Source: CAWAMR01 sp963783095 (GTDB lineage Bacteria > Planctomycetota > Planctomycetia > Gemmatales > Gemmataceae). Taken from it: DNA of 64,000 nucleotides. The position numbers and the translations under genes were made by a program. Every line of letters starts with the position of its first letter. Within the stretch, counting starts at the first letter, position 1. Positions 37,181 to 46,408 of the stretch are shown in pieces. The notes under the pieces are model-generated. The model ran no database searches. It was not told the origin of the DNA and saw nothing but the letters and a program-made list of their open reading frames with translations. The stretch is from positions 1-64,000 of the forward strand of contig CAWAMR010000001.1 in assembly GCA_963783095.1 (NCBI GenBank), written 5' to 3'.

Positions 37181-37717
37181 CGGATACGGGAGGGTCGGGT
37201 AGTTTTACCCAAACGGGCAGGGCAACCTTTTTGGATTCGTAGACATCGGTAGGATTGAGGGTGGCCTGTCCTGAAGCGATTTCCAACGGCAGCTTCGCGT
37301 AATCGACGATACAACCATCTCGGCTATAGCAACTCAGATCGTAAGTTCGACCCCATGAAGATGCAATCGACCGGGCAGGGATCGACGCACAGAGCACAGA
37401 ACATGCACTTGGTGTAATCGATCTTGAAGCCCGTGACCGCAAATCCTTTCAACGGGGGTTTCGCTTTTTCCTTGTCGATGTAGATGCAATCGACGGGGCA
37501 GGCGCGGGCACATTTGTCGCAACCAATGCAAGTCGTCAGATCGAACCGATGAAAGCCCCGATAGCGCGGCTTGATCGGCACGGGCCGTTCCGGGTATTCA
37601 AAATGTTGCGTAAATGCCTTGCGCCGGAAGGAATGCACCATTGTGAGAAGGGTGATATACATACCTTCCCCGAGCGTGCGAATGGCCAGAGCGATGTTGC
37701 GGAACCAAGTGGCGCAT
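37161..37717 (-). CDS. nuoI: NADH-quinone oxidoreductase subunit I
   Basis: Ferredoxin-like subunit with clusters N6a and N6b: CIGCDKCARACPVDCIYI and CMFCALCVDPCPVDCIF. Ahead of them, WFRNIALAIRTLGEGMYITL and FTQHFEYPERPVPIKPRYRG match the family's N-terminal amphipathic lead. A frame change near 37,335 links to the tail (YDLSCYSRDGCIVDYAKLPL, GQATLNPTDVYESKK). The start is uncertain: ATG 37717 needs a one-base change; ATG 37662 is in frame but shortens the lead. First of the nuo genes here; D-H and J-N are not in the window. Confidence 0.9.
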
Positions 37718-37777
37718 TGGATCGCGCCTCCGAGTTTTGGGGATGAACTACTATTGTAGGGAATCCTCAGTTAGTCT

Positions 37778-38104
37778 TCATCTTGGCGTCACATCGATCG
37801 GGCCCTGAAACGAGGGCGGCGGCGGCGAATCCACTTTGTCGGTGGCAACCGAGGGGAGTGAAAGAGCAATGTTCTCGGCGATGAATTTTTGCAGCCCGAT
37901 CGCCTGCTCGCGATCGTGCAGGATGAGATCGAGATGCCAAATGCAGCCGTTGAATTTGCAGTTCTGATAGAAGTAAGGCAACCCCTTCACAATGATAACA
38001 CACTTGTGAAACTCGCAGCCGAAATAGGCGTTGCCGGTAAAGTAAACCGTTTGGTCCTGGAATTTGACATTGTCGTGACGTAGCAGAGCAATTGATGGAG
38101 CCAT
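37778..38104 (-). CDS. conserved hypothetical protein, pentapeptide-like
   Basis: 108 residues from ATG 38104 (MAPSIALLRHDNVKFQDQ). The centre reads VYFTGNAYFGCEFHKCVIIV, then FYQNCKFNGCIWHLDLI, so F/C-x-F/N-x-C turns recur about every 20 residues, like a short right-handed beta-helix. A helix (DREQAIGLQKFIAENIALSL) and a proline-rich tail (DSPPPPSFQGPIDVTPR) follow. No catalytic motif. Upstream of nuoI on the same strand. Confidence 0.55.
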   Translation of the reverse strand: MAPSIALLRHDNVKFQDQTVYFTGNAYFGCEFHKCVIIVKGLPYFYQNCKFNGCIWHLDLILHDREQAIGLQKFIAENIALSLPSVATDKVDSPPPPSFQGPIDVTPR

Positions 38105-38266
38105 GACGTACCTCGTTGATTGGAACGTGTTCCTGTACGCGGCATCTTCACACCGCTTCTGGTTTATCCAATGGATTATGGATGAATTCGACCAGACGAG
38201 CAAGGCGGGCATTCGTAGGCTTGCTTTGATGGAGAACCTAGTTTTTGCAGAGGAAACGACTACTTT

Positions 38267-39207
38267 ATGCGAATCTTTGTGACCGGTGGCACAGGTTTAG
38301 TCGGCCGACGACTGATTCCCCGACTCGTCGAACGCGGGGACCGGGTGATTCTCTTATCCCGTCGCAGCATGCCACCGGCGAATTCTGAAACGGTCACGGG
38401 CGATCCATCCGTTGCAGGCCCCTGGCTCGAACATCTCGCCGATTGCGATGCGGTGATCCATCTCGCGGGCGAGCCGATCCTGGCCCGGCGCTGGCGGTCC
38501 AAGTTTCGGAAAAAACTTTTCGACAGCCGGGTTCTGAGCACGCAACTTATCGCCGAGACGCTGGCGAAACAACCCTTACGATCCGACGGTTCGCCGAAAG
38601 TATTGGTGAGCGCATCCGCAACCGGCTACTACGGTGCTCACGACAACGAAGATCTGGATGAAAACGACCCGCCCGGCGACGGTTTTCTTGCCGATATTTG
38701 CAAAGCCTGGGAGAAGCCGCCGCCCAACCTGCTGTCGCTGCTGGTCTGCGCGTAACGAACATCCGCGTCGGCATCGTGCTGGATTCGGAGGGTGGAGCAC
38801 TACCGAAACTCGCCCGGCCCTTTTACTGGTACTTGGGCGGCCCCATCGCTTCCGGCAAGCACTGGATGAGCTGGATCCATCATGCCGACCTGGTGGGCAT
38901 TCTGATGCTGGCGCTGGATCGTGCCGATGCGCGCGGGCCGATCAACGGCACAGCACCCGAACCATTGACGAACTGGGGTTTCTGCAAAACGCTGGGCAAA
39001 GTGCTTCACCGACCCAGTTGGCTCCCGGTTCCCAGGTTCATGTTGTGGCTCATGCTGGGCAAAGCGTCGAGTATCGTGACGACAGGGCAACGAGTAATAC
39101 CTCGGCAGGCGATGAAATTGGGCTACGATTATCGATTCCCTGAACTCGAAGGGGCACTCAGGGATTTGTTGGGCAAACGCAACACTCAAGACCAGAAGGC
39201 ACCGTAA
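38267..39207 (+). CDS. TIGR01777-family NAD-dependent epimerase/dehydratase-like protein
   Basis: Extended short-chain dehydrogenase fold of the SulA/YfcH group. Rossmann motif MRIFVTGGTGLVGRRLIPRL, then CDAVIHLAGEPILARRW (the GEPI-x-x-RRW signature of this family), VLVSASATGYYGAHDNEDLD with the YYG motif, and, after a frame change near 38,710, VTNIRVGIVLDSEGGALPKL, GSGKHWMSWIHHADLVGI-like text and PVPRFMLWLMLGK. About 312 residues. Its physiological role is unknown in bacteria, although homologues occur next to cell-division and lipid genes. Confidence 0.85.
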
Positions 39208-39225
39208 CCACCCCCGCCACAGTGT

Positions 39226-39244
39226 CAGGCAGTCAGAAAGGAGG
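39226..39244. repeat. 19-bp direct repeat, left copy
   Basis: CAGGCAGTCAGAAAGGAGG, identical to 41,477-41,495. The pair brackets the coiled-coil/WD40 gene. Confidence 0.8.
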
Positions 39245-39415
39245 GTTCACTGGCTTTGAAGGATACTTGGGAGATCTCCTTTCATAAGATAACAATCACA
39301 AAAGCCCCCCAAAGGGTTGGCCCGTTAATTGCAGTTATTTTCCTTCCGATGTAAACGCCTTTAACTCCGCTAAACTTTGACCGTTCTTTCCTCTGCTCTT
39401 ACTGAACATCAAATC

Positions 39416-41398
39416 ATGAACGATGAAACCCGGATTGACGACTTGATCTGCCTCTGGGAAATTGCCCACTGGGCGGAGCAGCCGATCGAAGTTGAGGACC
39501 TCTGTCACGACCGTCCGGATCTGATCGAGCAGGTCAAGGCGATCATTTCCCGGAAGACCATGCTTGTGGCGAATCAGTCGGTTCCCACTGGAAGCATGAC
39601 CGACGAATTTTTGCCATTCGCGGAAGAAGTCGGTGCGAACCAGGTGCATGGCCGAGATGGGCGTGTGAAGGAATGTCGCCCTGAGGCGAGTCCGATTCTC
39701 GTCGCGGAGCCGATCGTGGGCCGATCGGTGGTTCCCATCTTGCTGGTGTTGTTGGTGTGCTCTCTTGTCGCAGGGGCAACGGGGATCTATTGGACCAACC
39801 AAAACGCCGGAGAAATGGAACAGTTGGCCGCAAAACAGGCACGAATCGCGCAGGAGCAATCGGAGTTGGCCGGCAAGAATGCTGAAGAAGTTCTCGAACG
39901 GACTCGAGAAAGGGACGTAGCAAGACAGGAAGGTCTCCGCTGGAAAGAACGCGACAAATCTCAGAAAAGTCTTGCGCAAGAAAACATTGAGTTGAAGCAA
40001 CAGAACAAGCTGCTGGCATCGGCAAGAGATGCTGCTCTCAAGAAAGAAGCGGAACTGGTCCAGGAACGCGATCGGGCGCTCCGGAAAGAATCGCAACTCG
40101 CCAAAGCAGTGAAAGATATGGAACAACAACACAACGGGTTCAAGGCTCAGACCGACGCCCTGATCCAGGCGAAGGACAATGCCCTGAAGAAGGAAGTGGA
40201 AATCATCAAGCAGCGCGAGCAAATTCTGAAGAAAGAAGCCGAGAGAACCAAAGAACGCGACAAGGCATTGAAGGATCTCGAACAACTGCGCAACGAGTTC
40301 AAACTTCAGGCGATCACACTGACGCAGGTCAAGGACGCCGCAGTCAAGAAAGAGATGGAAGTCGTCAAAGAACGGAACAAGCTTGTACGCGACCTGGAAC
40401 TCCAACGCGACGAATTGAAGCGGCAAATCAAGTCTCTGACTCAGGAAAAGGAACACCCAGGGACCGTTGCGTGTACGGGTTTCAGTCCGGATGGGACACG
40501 AATTGTCACAAGCAGTTCCGACAAGACAGTCAAGGTATGGGATGGGAAGCACGCACAGCCCATACTCGATCTCAAAGGTCATACGGGGGCGATTGGGGGC
40601 GTGGATCTCAGCCCGAATGGAACGCGGATTGTCACTGCCGGCCAGGACAAGACTGCCAAGGTATGGGATGCCGGAACCGCACAACCCTTACTCGATCTCA
40701 AAGGACATACCGGTGGGGTTACCAGTGTGTCTTACAGTCCGGATGGCACCCGTATCGTGACGGGCAGCGAAGACAAAAGCGCACGAGTGTGGGATGCAAA
40801 GACAGGAAAGACCGTCTTCGATCTCAAAAGACATGTCGGTACGATTACGAGCGTGAAATACAGTCCCGACGGTACCCAAATCATCACGGGTAGCGAAGAC
40901 AAGAGCGCCCGAGTCTGGGATGCCAGGACCGGGGTCTACTTGTTCGCTCTCAAAGGGCACACGCTTTCCGTTACCAGCGTGTGCTTCAGTCCCGACGGCA
41001 CCCGGATCATCACAGGCAGCGCGGACACGACCGCCAAGGTTTGGGATGTCAGGAGCCGACAGATGCTTTTCGAGCTCAAGAGCCATACGACTCCGGTTTT
41101 GACGGTGAGTTGTAGTCCGGATGGAACCCGAATCGTCACAGGCAGCGCGAACAAAACAGCCAAGGTGTGGGATGCCAGAACCGGTCAGCTCCTCCTGGAT
41201 CTCAAAGGACATACGGGGACAGTTACCAGCGCGGTTTTCAGTCCGGATGGAACCCAACTCGCAACGGGCGGTGGAGATAAAATCGTCAAGGTGTGGGAGG
41301 CCAGGACCGGAAAGCACCTCCTGGATCTCAAAGGACATACAGGGACAATCACCGGCGTGATTTTTAGTCCGGTTGGAGCAACCTCGAAGAAGCATTAG
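39416..41398 (+). CDS. coiled-coil / WD40-repeat membrane protein with kinase-type N-terminus
   Basis: 660 residues from ATG 39416. The first 50 residues (IDDLICLWEIAHWAEQPI, VEDLCHDRPDLIEQVKAII) are the lead that precedes Gemmataceae Ser/Thr kinases, yet no kinase domain follows. Next come one helix (VVPILLVLLVCSLVAGATGI), a ~220-residue coiled coil rich in KEAELVQERDRALRKE-type heptads, and seven WD40 blades of 42 residues (for example FSPDGTRIVTSSSDKTVKVW). A partial eighth blade stops at SPVGATSKKH. Seven blades make a complete propeller. It is probably an envelope scaffold with an extracytoplasmic propeller. Bracketed by 19-bp direct repeats. Confidence 0.82.
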   Translation: MNDETRIDDLICLWEIAHWAEQPIEVEDLCHDRPDLIEQVKAIISRKTMLVANQSVPTGSMTDEFLPFAEEVGANQVHGRDGRVKECRPEASPILVAEPIVGRSVVPILLVLLVCSLVAGATGIYWTNQNAGEMEQLAAKQARIAQEQSELAGKNAEEVLERTRERDVARQEGLRWKERDKSQKSLAQENIELKQQNKLLASARDAALKKEAELVQERDRALRKESQLAKAVKDMEQQHNGFKAQTDALIQAKDNALKKEVEIIKQREQILKKEAERTKERDKALKDLEQLRNEFKLQAITLTQVKDAAVKKEMEVVKERNKLVRDLELQRDELKRQIKSLTQEKEHPGTVACTGFSPDGTRIVTSSSDKTVKVWDGKHAQPILDLKGHTGAIGGVDLSPNGTRIVTAGQDKTAKVWDAGTAQPLLDLKGHTGGVTSVSYSPDGTRIVTGSEDKSARVWDAKTGKTVFDLKRHVGTITSVKYSPDGTQIITGSEDKSARVWDARTGVYLFALKGHTLSVTSVCFSPDGTRIITGSADTTAKVWDVRSRQMLFELKSHTTPVLTVSCSPDGTRIVTGSANKTAKVWDARTGQLLLDLKGHTGTVTSAVFSPDGTQLATGGGDKIVKVWEARTGKHLLDLKGHTGTITGVIFSPVGATSKKH

Positions 41399-41476
41399 AG
41401 GGTTACACTAACAGCATTGAGGGTGAGCACTCAAAGAGGGATTGCGCTTTGCTGCAGCTACAGGGTGCTACTGTGG

Positions 41477-41495
41477 CAGGCAGTCAGAAAGGAGG
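41477..41495. repeat. 19-bp direct repeat, right copy
   Basis: Exact match to 39,226-39,244, 2,251 bases downstream, 79 bases after the WD40 stop. Confidence 0.8.
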
Positions 41496-41584
41496 TTTGA
41501 CCGTGCGAAGAGTGAAGAGAAGTATGCAAACGGCAGGGCAGGCCACGGATCAAAAACACTTTCCCGGCATTAACGAGGAAGAGT

Positions 41585-42136
41585 TTAGTTTTGAAGAGGA
41601 GCAAGGGATTTTTCCTCCCCCAATGCATGAACCTTCTCTTGCAATCGCTCGACCAGCCTTGCCATGACTTCAACACGTTGAGACATGACGAGGCTGCTGG
41701 TAAGTTGGACATAGAGAGCGTCTTGCTCTTCTGCACTGAGACCAGCCCAACTCTTATCGGATAAGCCTGGGACCGGAGCCTTTCTGAGGCCGCTTGCAAT
41801 ATCTTGCGCTGTTTTCAGACTTAGCCCATCCATCCACGACGGTTCACCTGGATGATCATTGGAAATTACAGCATCCCAAACAGACCTTCGCTGTACCATT
41901 TCCGTTAGAATTGTTTTGTTGAGGACAATACCTCTGTTGTCTTGTTCAGGAGCCACCGACAACGGGCTAATTCTCGCCACAGGCAAAGCAAAGGCGTTTT
42001 CCAAAATCTCGCAAAGTTGGCTGTACGATACCGCATTACCCAACACATCAAGAATATGGCGAATCAATGCAGAAGGAGTAGTCCCATCTTTGAGACGGCT
42101 TCGCAGATCGTCAATTAGCTGCGTATAGACTTTCAT
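41585..42136 (-). CDS. 183-residue hypothetical protein
   Basis: Intact, mostly helical cytoplasmic protein: MKVYTQLIDDLRSRLKDGTT, SALIRHILDVLGNAVSYSQL, then a middle with VLNKTILTEMVQRRSVWDAV and DHPGEPSWMDGLSLKTAQDI, and a C-terminal helix VEVMARLVERLQEKVHALG. No motif I know. It opens a minus-strand run of small genes continuing to 46.6 kb with mostly short gaps. Confidence 0.55.
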   Translation of the reverse strand: MKVYTQLIDDLRSRLKDGTTPSALIRHILDVLGNAVSYSQLCEILENAFALPVARISPLSVAPEQDNRGIVLNKTILTEMVQRRSVWDAVISNDHPGEPSWMDGLSLKTAQDIASGLRKAPVPGLSDKSWAGLSAEEQDALYVQLTSSLVMSQRVEVMARLVERLQEKVHALGEEKSLAPLQN

Positions 42137-42297
42137 TGCCGCCCCTGTTGTCGTCAGCGAGTAAACGACACGGTAACTTCAGTATATTGACCAGGATCAT
42201 TCCTGTGCGGAACGGATCGGTTGTAACCAGTCGTTGGCGTCAATGGTAATTCGCGGGCAGGAAGTTTTCACGGCGGAAAAAGGACAAGAAGCGAAAC

Positions 42298-42834
42298 TCA
42301 AGTCTTTGGTTTGGTCTGTTTCCTGATTATTTCAACTACTGTAACTTTGTTTATGTGTTCCCAAACGAAATCAGGAATAACGAATGGGACAAGATTTCTT
42401 GAGTTCTTCCCAACTGACAGCGGCAGGGCTTGGAGCAGCAGCTCTTTCGTGACGAGCGAATGCGCATCGGATGAATCAGGATAATTGAGAGCGGTCTGAG
42501 TCTTGTTCTCTATTGCTCTTAAGAGCATAGTTGCTTCGAATGTCCCCAAACTTTCCAACCGCTTCAAGACAATCTTTTTTTTCTCTTGTTCCTGTAGGTA
42601 ATCCCATACTTTTTCACCAACGAAGAGACCAGCCTCGACGACCCACAAGACAAAACAAAAGAGACAAACAAGACCGATATATTGCCGATATTCTTCCCGA
42701 AACCTGTCAAGCCCCATGACACCCGGCAACGGCGCAATCAGCAGCAGAAGCGTTGTCAGAGCGATTGCAAAAGAATAACAGGGCCTGACGACAAGCCTCA
42801 ATCCTTCTTTGACGATTTCTGCGAAATCGGACAT
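42298..42834 (-). CDS. superinfection-exclusion B (SieB)-like membrane protein
   Basis: 178 residues. Two hydrophobic helices (FAIALTTLLLLIAPLPGVMG and YIGLVCLFCFVLWVVEAGLF) are separated by LDRFREEYRQ. A charged helix (EQEKKKIVLKRLESLGTFEA) and a short soluble domain (LLRAIENKTQTALNYPDSSD) follow. This order (helix, L-x-x-FR-x-Y-R, helix, KK-rich segment, L-x-x-L-x-E-x-x-L-x-x-I) is that of the SieB family, first described on lambdoid prophages, where it aborts infection by other phages. No prophage genes surround it here, so it may be a recruited defence protein. The resemblance is from memory of the family pattern. Confidence 0.55.
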   Translation of the reverse strand: MSDFAEIVKEGLRLVVRPCYSFAIALTTLLLLIAPLPGVMGLDRFREEYRQYIGLVCLFCFVLWVVEAGLFVGEKVWDYLQEQEKKKIVLKRLESLGTFEATMLLRAIENKTQTALNYPDSSDAHSLVTKELLLQALPLSVGKNSRNLVPFVIPDFVWEHINKVTVVEIIRKQTKPKT

Positions 42835-42846
42835 GGGGGCACCTTT

Positions 42847-43143
42847 TCATTTCTTTTGCAAGTCAAGGAGAGTGATGACTTGCTCCGCTAACAATTCAAA
42901 GTCGAGGAAGGTGATTGCCGAATTTCCCGACCCCCTGTCGAGTTTTTCGAACGACATGGGAATGTCTTGAGGCACTTGATCGGCAATAGCAGGTAATTCA
43001 ATCCGTATCTGTGCAAGTAGTTTGTTGAACTCTTTTGCAACATGACCACTCAATTTATTTTTCTTGTCATGGTTGGCAATTGGTCGCAACACTTGCCGAT
43101 AACTCTCGGCTTTCGTTCTCAAAACGTCGATGTTGGCGCTCAT
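42847..43143 (-). CDS. 98-residue hypothetical protein
   Basis: From ATG 43143: MSANIDVLRTKAESYRQVL, a Lys/Asn-rich middle (HDKKNKLSGHVAKEFNKLL), QIRIELPAIADQVPQDIP and an end FLDFELLAEQVITLLDLQKK. Helical, soluble, unrecognised. Its stop lies 12 bases before the SieB-like start, so the two are probably cotranscribed and may act together. Confidence 0.5.
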   Translation of the reverse strand: MSANIDVLRTKAESYRQVLRPIANHDKKNKLSGHVAKEFNKLLAQIRIELPAIADQVPQDIPMSFEKLDRGSGNSAITFLDFELLAEQVITLLDLQKK

Positions 43144-43215
43144 GCGTGTCCTCCTGATTTTACTAATCATATTTATACTATGCTTGCGGCGAACCTTGCC
43201 GACACCTGGGAACCC

Positions 43216-43485
43216 TTACTTGGGTGGTGGGTATTCCTTTTCAAGAATCGCCCGAATCATCATTCCGCCGCTTACTCCTCTTGCTGGCATTTCCCACCGC
43301 TTTTTACCCATCGTGTATTGATGGATGACGATGATCGCATCCGTGCTTAATTCCATTAGTTGTTGCTCGCGTTTCGCCCGTGAAATCGCAGAGTTCGCCT
43401 TGAACGTCTCGATGATTTGCGAGGCTTCTGGCTCCGTCATGTTGTTCTCCATCTCAATTGCGGGTATCTGATTTTCCATTGTCAT
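43216..43485 (-). CDS. 89-residue hypothetical protein, family with 46,723-46,929
   Basis: A helical acidic start (MENNMTEPEASQIIETFKAN), a REQQLMELSTDAIIVIHQY core and a C-terminal MMIRAILEKEYPPPK. The ending matches that of the plus-strand gene at 46,723 (NMIRTILDAEFPPSS), and both have an R-EQ-x-x-x-L segment, so they are diverged members of one small family. It starts the operon with the 98-residue gene and the SieB-like gene. Start could also be the internal ATG of MENQIPAIEME. Confidence 0.5.
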   Translation of the reverse strand: MTMENQIPAIEMENNMTEPEASQIIETFKANSAISRAKREQQLMELSTDAIIVIHQYTMGKKRWEMPARGVSGGMMIRAILEKEYPPPK

Positions 43486-43611
43486 CGTATCCGGATAGTC
43501 AACATTAACGTATGTTCGCTTTAGTTCTGATTCTGTGCCAATAGTGGCCGGATAAAGGCGCGAGAAACCAGTCAGACCCGACTCGTCTCGGTTCCAGCGT
43601 GAATCGAAGAA

Positions 43612-44626
43612 TCAAGACCGCAGCCGTCGCAGGGCGCGGAGGTGTTTTCTGGTTTCAACAGTGATTTCGTAAGTCGCCTCTCCAAACGGTACGGCGGATG
43701 CCAGCAGTTTTCCGCCCTTGGCACGAAACGCCCTGTAAATGGAACACAGTAAATCGCGTAAAAACGAATTCGGCAACAGCATTAGACTCAGGAACAAATT
43801 GAAAACGGTAAATCCGATTGCAATCGAGATTATTCGGCCCGTCGATTCGTCGCCAACTGGTTCTTGACTTGGCTCAGCGACTCTGGGGTCGCTGGCCTTC
43901 GCTTCGGGCGTTTCCGTTGGCTTCGCGGCTGGTGGAGGCACTTGTAAAACAACAGGTTTAGATTCGGGCTCCTGGCGGGCTGGCTGCGGTGCGATCGGCT
44001 TGGGTGCAGCTTTTTCTGGCAGCGTCGGCATCAGCTGTCGATCTTGTTGAACGCGACCTTTCGCAGGCTGTTTTGGGGCAGCGATTTCTTTGGACTTGGG
44101 TGCTTGCTCTGGTTTCTTCTCATGAATCTCGGGTTTTGGCTCGTCGAGGTCCGTGCGCGGTCGATCGCCACCGGCTGCAACATTGTTATCTTCCGGCGGC
44201 TTTTCCTCTTGGGGCTTCTTGGCCTTTTCTTTCCCCTTCACCCGTGGTGGGATTTTGTTTTCCGGTTGCGGCTCGCGGTCTCGCTCCCGTTTTTCGGCGA
44301 GAAGTTTTTCTCGACGGGCCAAGCTCTCCTTCGAGGCCACATTAACGGCGATTGCAAGGAAATTGCTATCCCGAACGAACAGAACCGCGTCGTCTTTGGA
44401 CACCGATTCGAGCGAGGACATCCTATCATCGACCATGATTTTGGTGTCGTCATCAATCCAGAGGCGAACCGAAGATTGATGCCCATCGCAGAAAGCCACC
44501 CTTACCTGGATTGAGGAATTACTGAGATCGACGGCAGAGACTGTCCCTGAGAAAGCTTTTCTCATTCTGCGCACTGGCATCGCTGCCAGCCAGCAGCATC
44601 ATCAACAATACCGGGAGGAATCTCAT
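43612..44626 (-). CDS. secreted or anchored Pro/Lys-rich protein
   Basis: ATG 44626 opens a signal peptide (MRFLPVLLMMLLAGSDASA). A frame change near 44,555 leads into SGTVSAVDLSNSSIQVRV and WIDDDTKIMVDDRM, a small beta domain. A ~150-residue disordered stretch rich in K, P, E and Q follows (for example PENKIPPRVKGKEKAKKP), then a single helix (IISIAIGFTVFNLFLSLMLL) and a basic cytoplasmic tail (TYEITVETRKHLRALRRLRS). The plan resembles envelope-spanning linkers. No family recognised. The internal ATG at 44580 would miss the signal. Confidence 0.55.
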
Positions 44627-44723
44627 AGAACTTCGTTCCGGATGTAGGACGTTGTTCAGGGTTTAGGAACACGGGCAAACTCTCTCTGGCGTTGGCCAGT
44701 CAGTTGACGATGATAAGTTCCGA

Positions 44724-45026
44724 TCAGGAGTCGGAAGGTGGTTGAGTTTCGGAGTTTTCAGAATGGTCCGGTGTCGGAATCGAAAAAGGATTGGGATTCC
44801 GATAGAGCTTTTCCGTGGCAGGGCTGGTCTGATCATCCGCAGTGATCCGTGCTTCTTTCGCAAAGCTCGGTGAGTGTGAGACGCTGGTCGCTACTTCCCC
44901 ATAATGAAGCGACAGTTGGAAAAGTGAGCCCGAGATTTCTTGCAGGACGTTGACAAGTTGCCGGACTTGGCTCACAAGGAGTTTTACCTGCGACTCGTTG
45001 ATCTGTATGGATACCAGTTGGGTCAT
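44724..45026 (-). CDS. 100-residue hypothetical protein
   Basis: From ATG 45026: MTQLVSIQINESQVKLLVSQ then VRQLVNVLQEISGSLFQLSL, a hydrophobic-heptad helix pair that may form a coiled coil, and a disordered Ser/Pro/Asn tail (NPNPFSIPTPDHSENSETQP). No signal peptide; unrecognised. Codons are ordinary for the region. Confidence 0.45.
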   Translation of the reverse strand: MTQLVSIQINESQVKLLVSQVRQLVNVLQEISGSLFQLSLHYGEVATSVSHSPSFAKEARITADDQTSPATEKLYRNPNPFSIPTPDHSENSETQPPSDS

Positions 45027-45047
45027 GGATTTCTCTTCCATGTTGGG

Positions 45048-45158
45048 TCAACACGAAGCAATGACTTGATCTTGGGATCTTCGGTCCCATTGAGGAATAT
45101 CACTCACTGACCAGACACCTCGTCAACATGAAGCACTGACTAAATCTTGGGGTCTTCG
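45048..45158. repeat. two 36-bp imperfect direct repeats
   Basis: TCAACACGAAGCAATGACTT...TCTTCG (45,048-45,083) recurs at 45,123-45,158 with six differences, a 75-bp period. Both copies lie upstream of the 100-residue gene and could be duplicated regulatory sites. Confidence 0.6.
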
Positions 45159-45679
45159 CTCGTTTCCTTGATTTGTCCCAAGGCGCGCAAAAACCGAAGA
45201 AAACCTTGGTTGAGGCATGAGCAATACGCGCACATTCTGCGAGTCAATGGCCGTTATGGTTTAGGTATCAAATGCACCGGTTCCTGCGCTAACATTATAC
45301 CCTGGAAGCCTAGCGGAAGAATTAACTCGCACCGTTCGGAGCCTCCCGCAGGCTTTCATTTTGACCACTTGACGCCGTTATCAACGAAATCGACGAGCGA
45401 GGATTCTGCCGCGCCGCGAAGTATTGCTGTGCTGACCTTTGCCTTTCTTCTACCGCTGGTGTCTAATCCATTATACGCTATGCCCTTGAGGCGGATCGAC
45501 ATGGCTCGTGCGCAACGATTTTTCGGTAATTCGTTCCACGCCATTCAATCGACTGCCAGTCCGATTGGCATCGAACCGGCGGTCTCCTTCGCGTCGTTAG
45601 CGCCGAACCCCTAAAACAACACGGTCTTGAGCCACTACCTGATTCTTACATCAACTTCTCGCAATACAATTAGAGCGCA
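45159..45679. other. 520-bp stretch without a supported gene
   Basis: Open frames exist on both strands (plus 45,147-45,614; minus 45,356-45,544) but neither has a ribosome-binding site, family likeness or convincing codon texture. Nothing else is seen. Confidence 0.4.
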
Positions 45680-46214
45680 TTAATTTGTACCGGTCTTGGT
45701 CTGAACCTGCTGATCGGCGTACCATCCCGACCGATGCGTTTTCGACTCTTCTGGCAAGTTTTCGGAAAGCTTTCGCCACTTTTGCTCTTCTCGTAACACC
45801 CTTCTGACATATCCGTCGGTCACGTCAAACTCTTTGGCCAATTTTTTGTGACTCCAGTATTTGCGATCCTCTTTTCTCCGATTGCAGATCTCCACATTAC
45901 GTCTGATAGTCTCAGGGTCGGACTTCTTTTTCTTGCGGATCTCACGTCCCTCATCACCGAGGACTTCTTTTATCGACTTGACGACGTCCAATTCGAGTTC
46001 CGACCGTTGCTTGACTGCTTCTTTTACGAGATGCAACACCTCGTCCAAAAAACTCGCATCTACCAATCGATAGCCGAACAACCGAATGGAATGATCTTGC
46101 GTCTCTTTTGAGTCTCTCGAAAAACATTTTCTTTGTGCCATCGTTCCAAGAGTCGATCACAGTCAAGATTTCGTCAGGTGTAAGGGCATCAGCCATGACG
46201 GGGTGCGTTGACAT
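45680..46214 (-). CDS. helix-turn-helix protein
   Basis: From ATG 46214: MSTHPVMADALTPDEILTVI, DSWNDGTKKMFFERLKRDAR; after a frame change near 46,075, LVDASFLDEVLHLVKEAVKQ and a Lys-rich segment; then YWSHKKLAKEFDVTDGYVRR, a clear helix-turn-helix (LAKEFDVTDGYVRRVL), and an acidic tail. It is likely to bind DNA, possibly regulating the neighbouring island. About 178 residues. Family not named. Confidence 0.5.
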
Positions 46215-46408
46215 AAGTGCTCCAAGAATGAATCAGGAGTTTTTTCGGTCAGTAGTCGATGCTAGTGAGTGATCTAGAATCAATAGAATAGCCATGCCAC
46301 GGGACGGTTAGATGCGCATCGAAGAGAAGTGAACAGGATCGAAAGCGCATTAGCTGGAACCTCTCGTGGCATTTAAAGTCAACACACTGTTAAGCCAATT
46401 CCGGCCGG

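Noticed and set aside
39335..40684. A 449-residue antisense frame to the WD40 gene
   Set aside because: It mirrors the coiled-coil and WD40 repeats; its periodicity is the complement of the real gene.
45147..45614. 155-residue plus-strand gene
   Set aside because: No ribosome-binding site, starts inside the direct repeat, and composition is not protein-like apart from one hydrophobic run.
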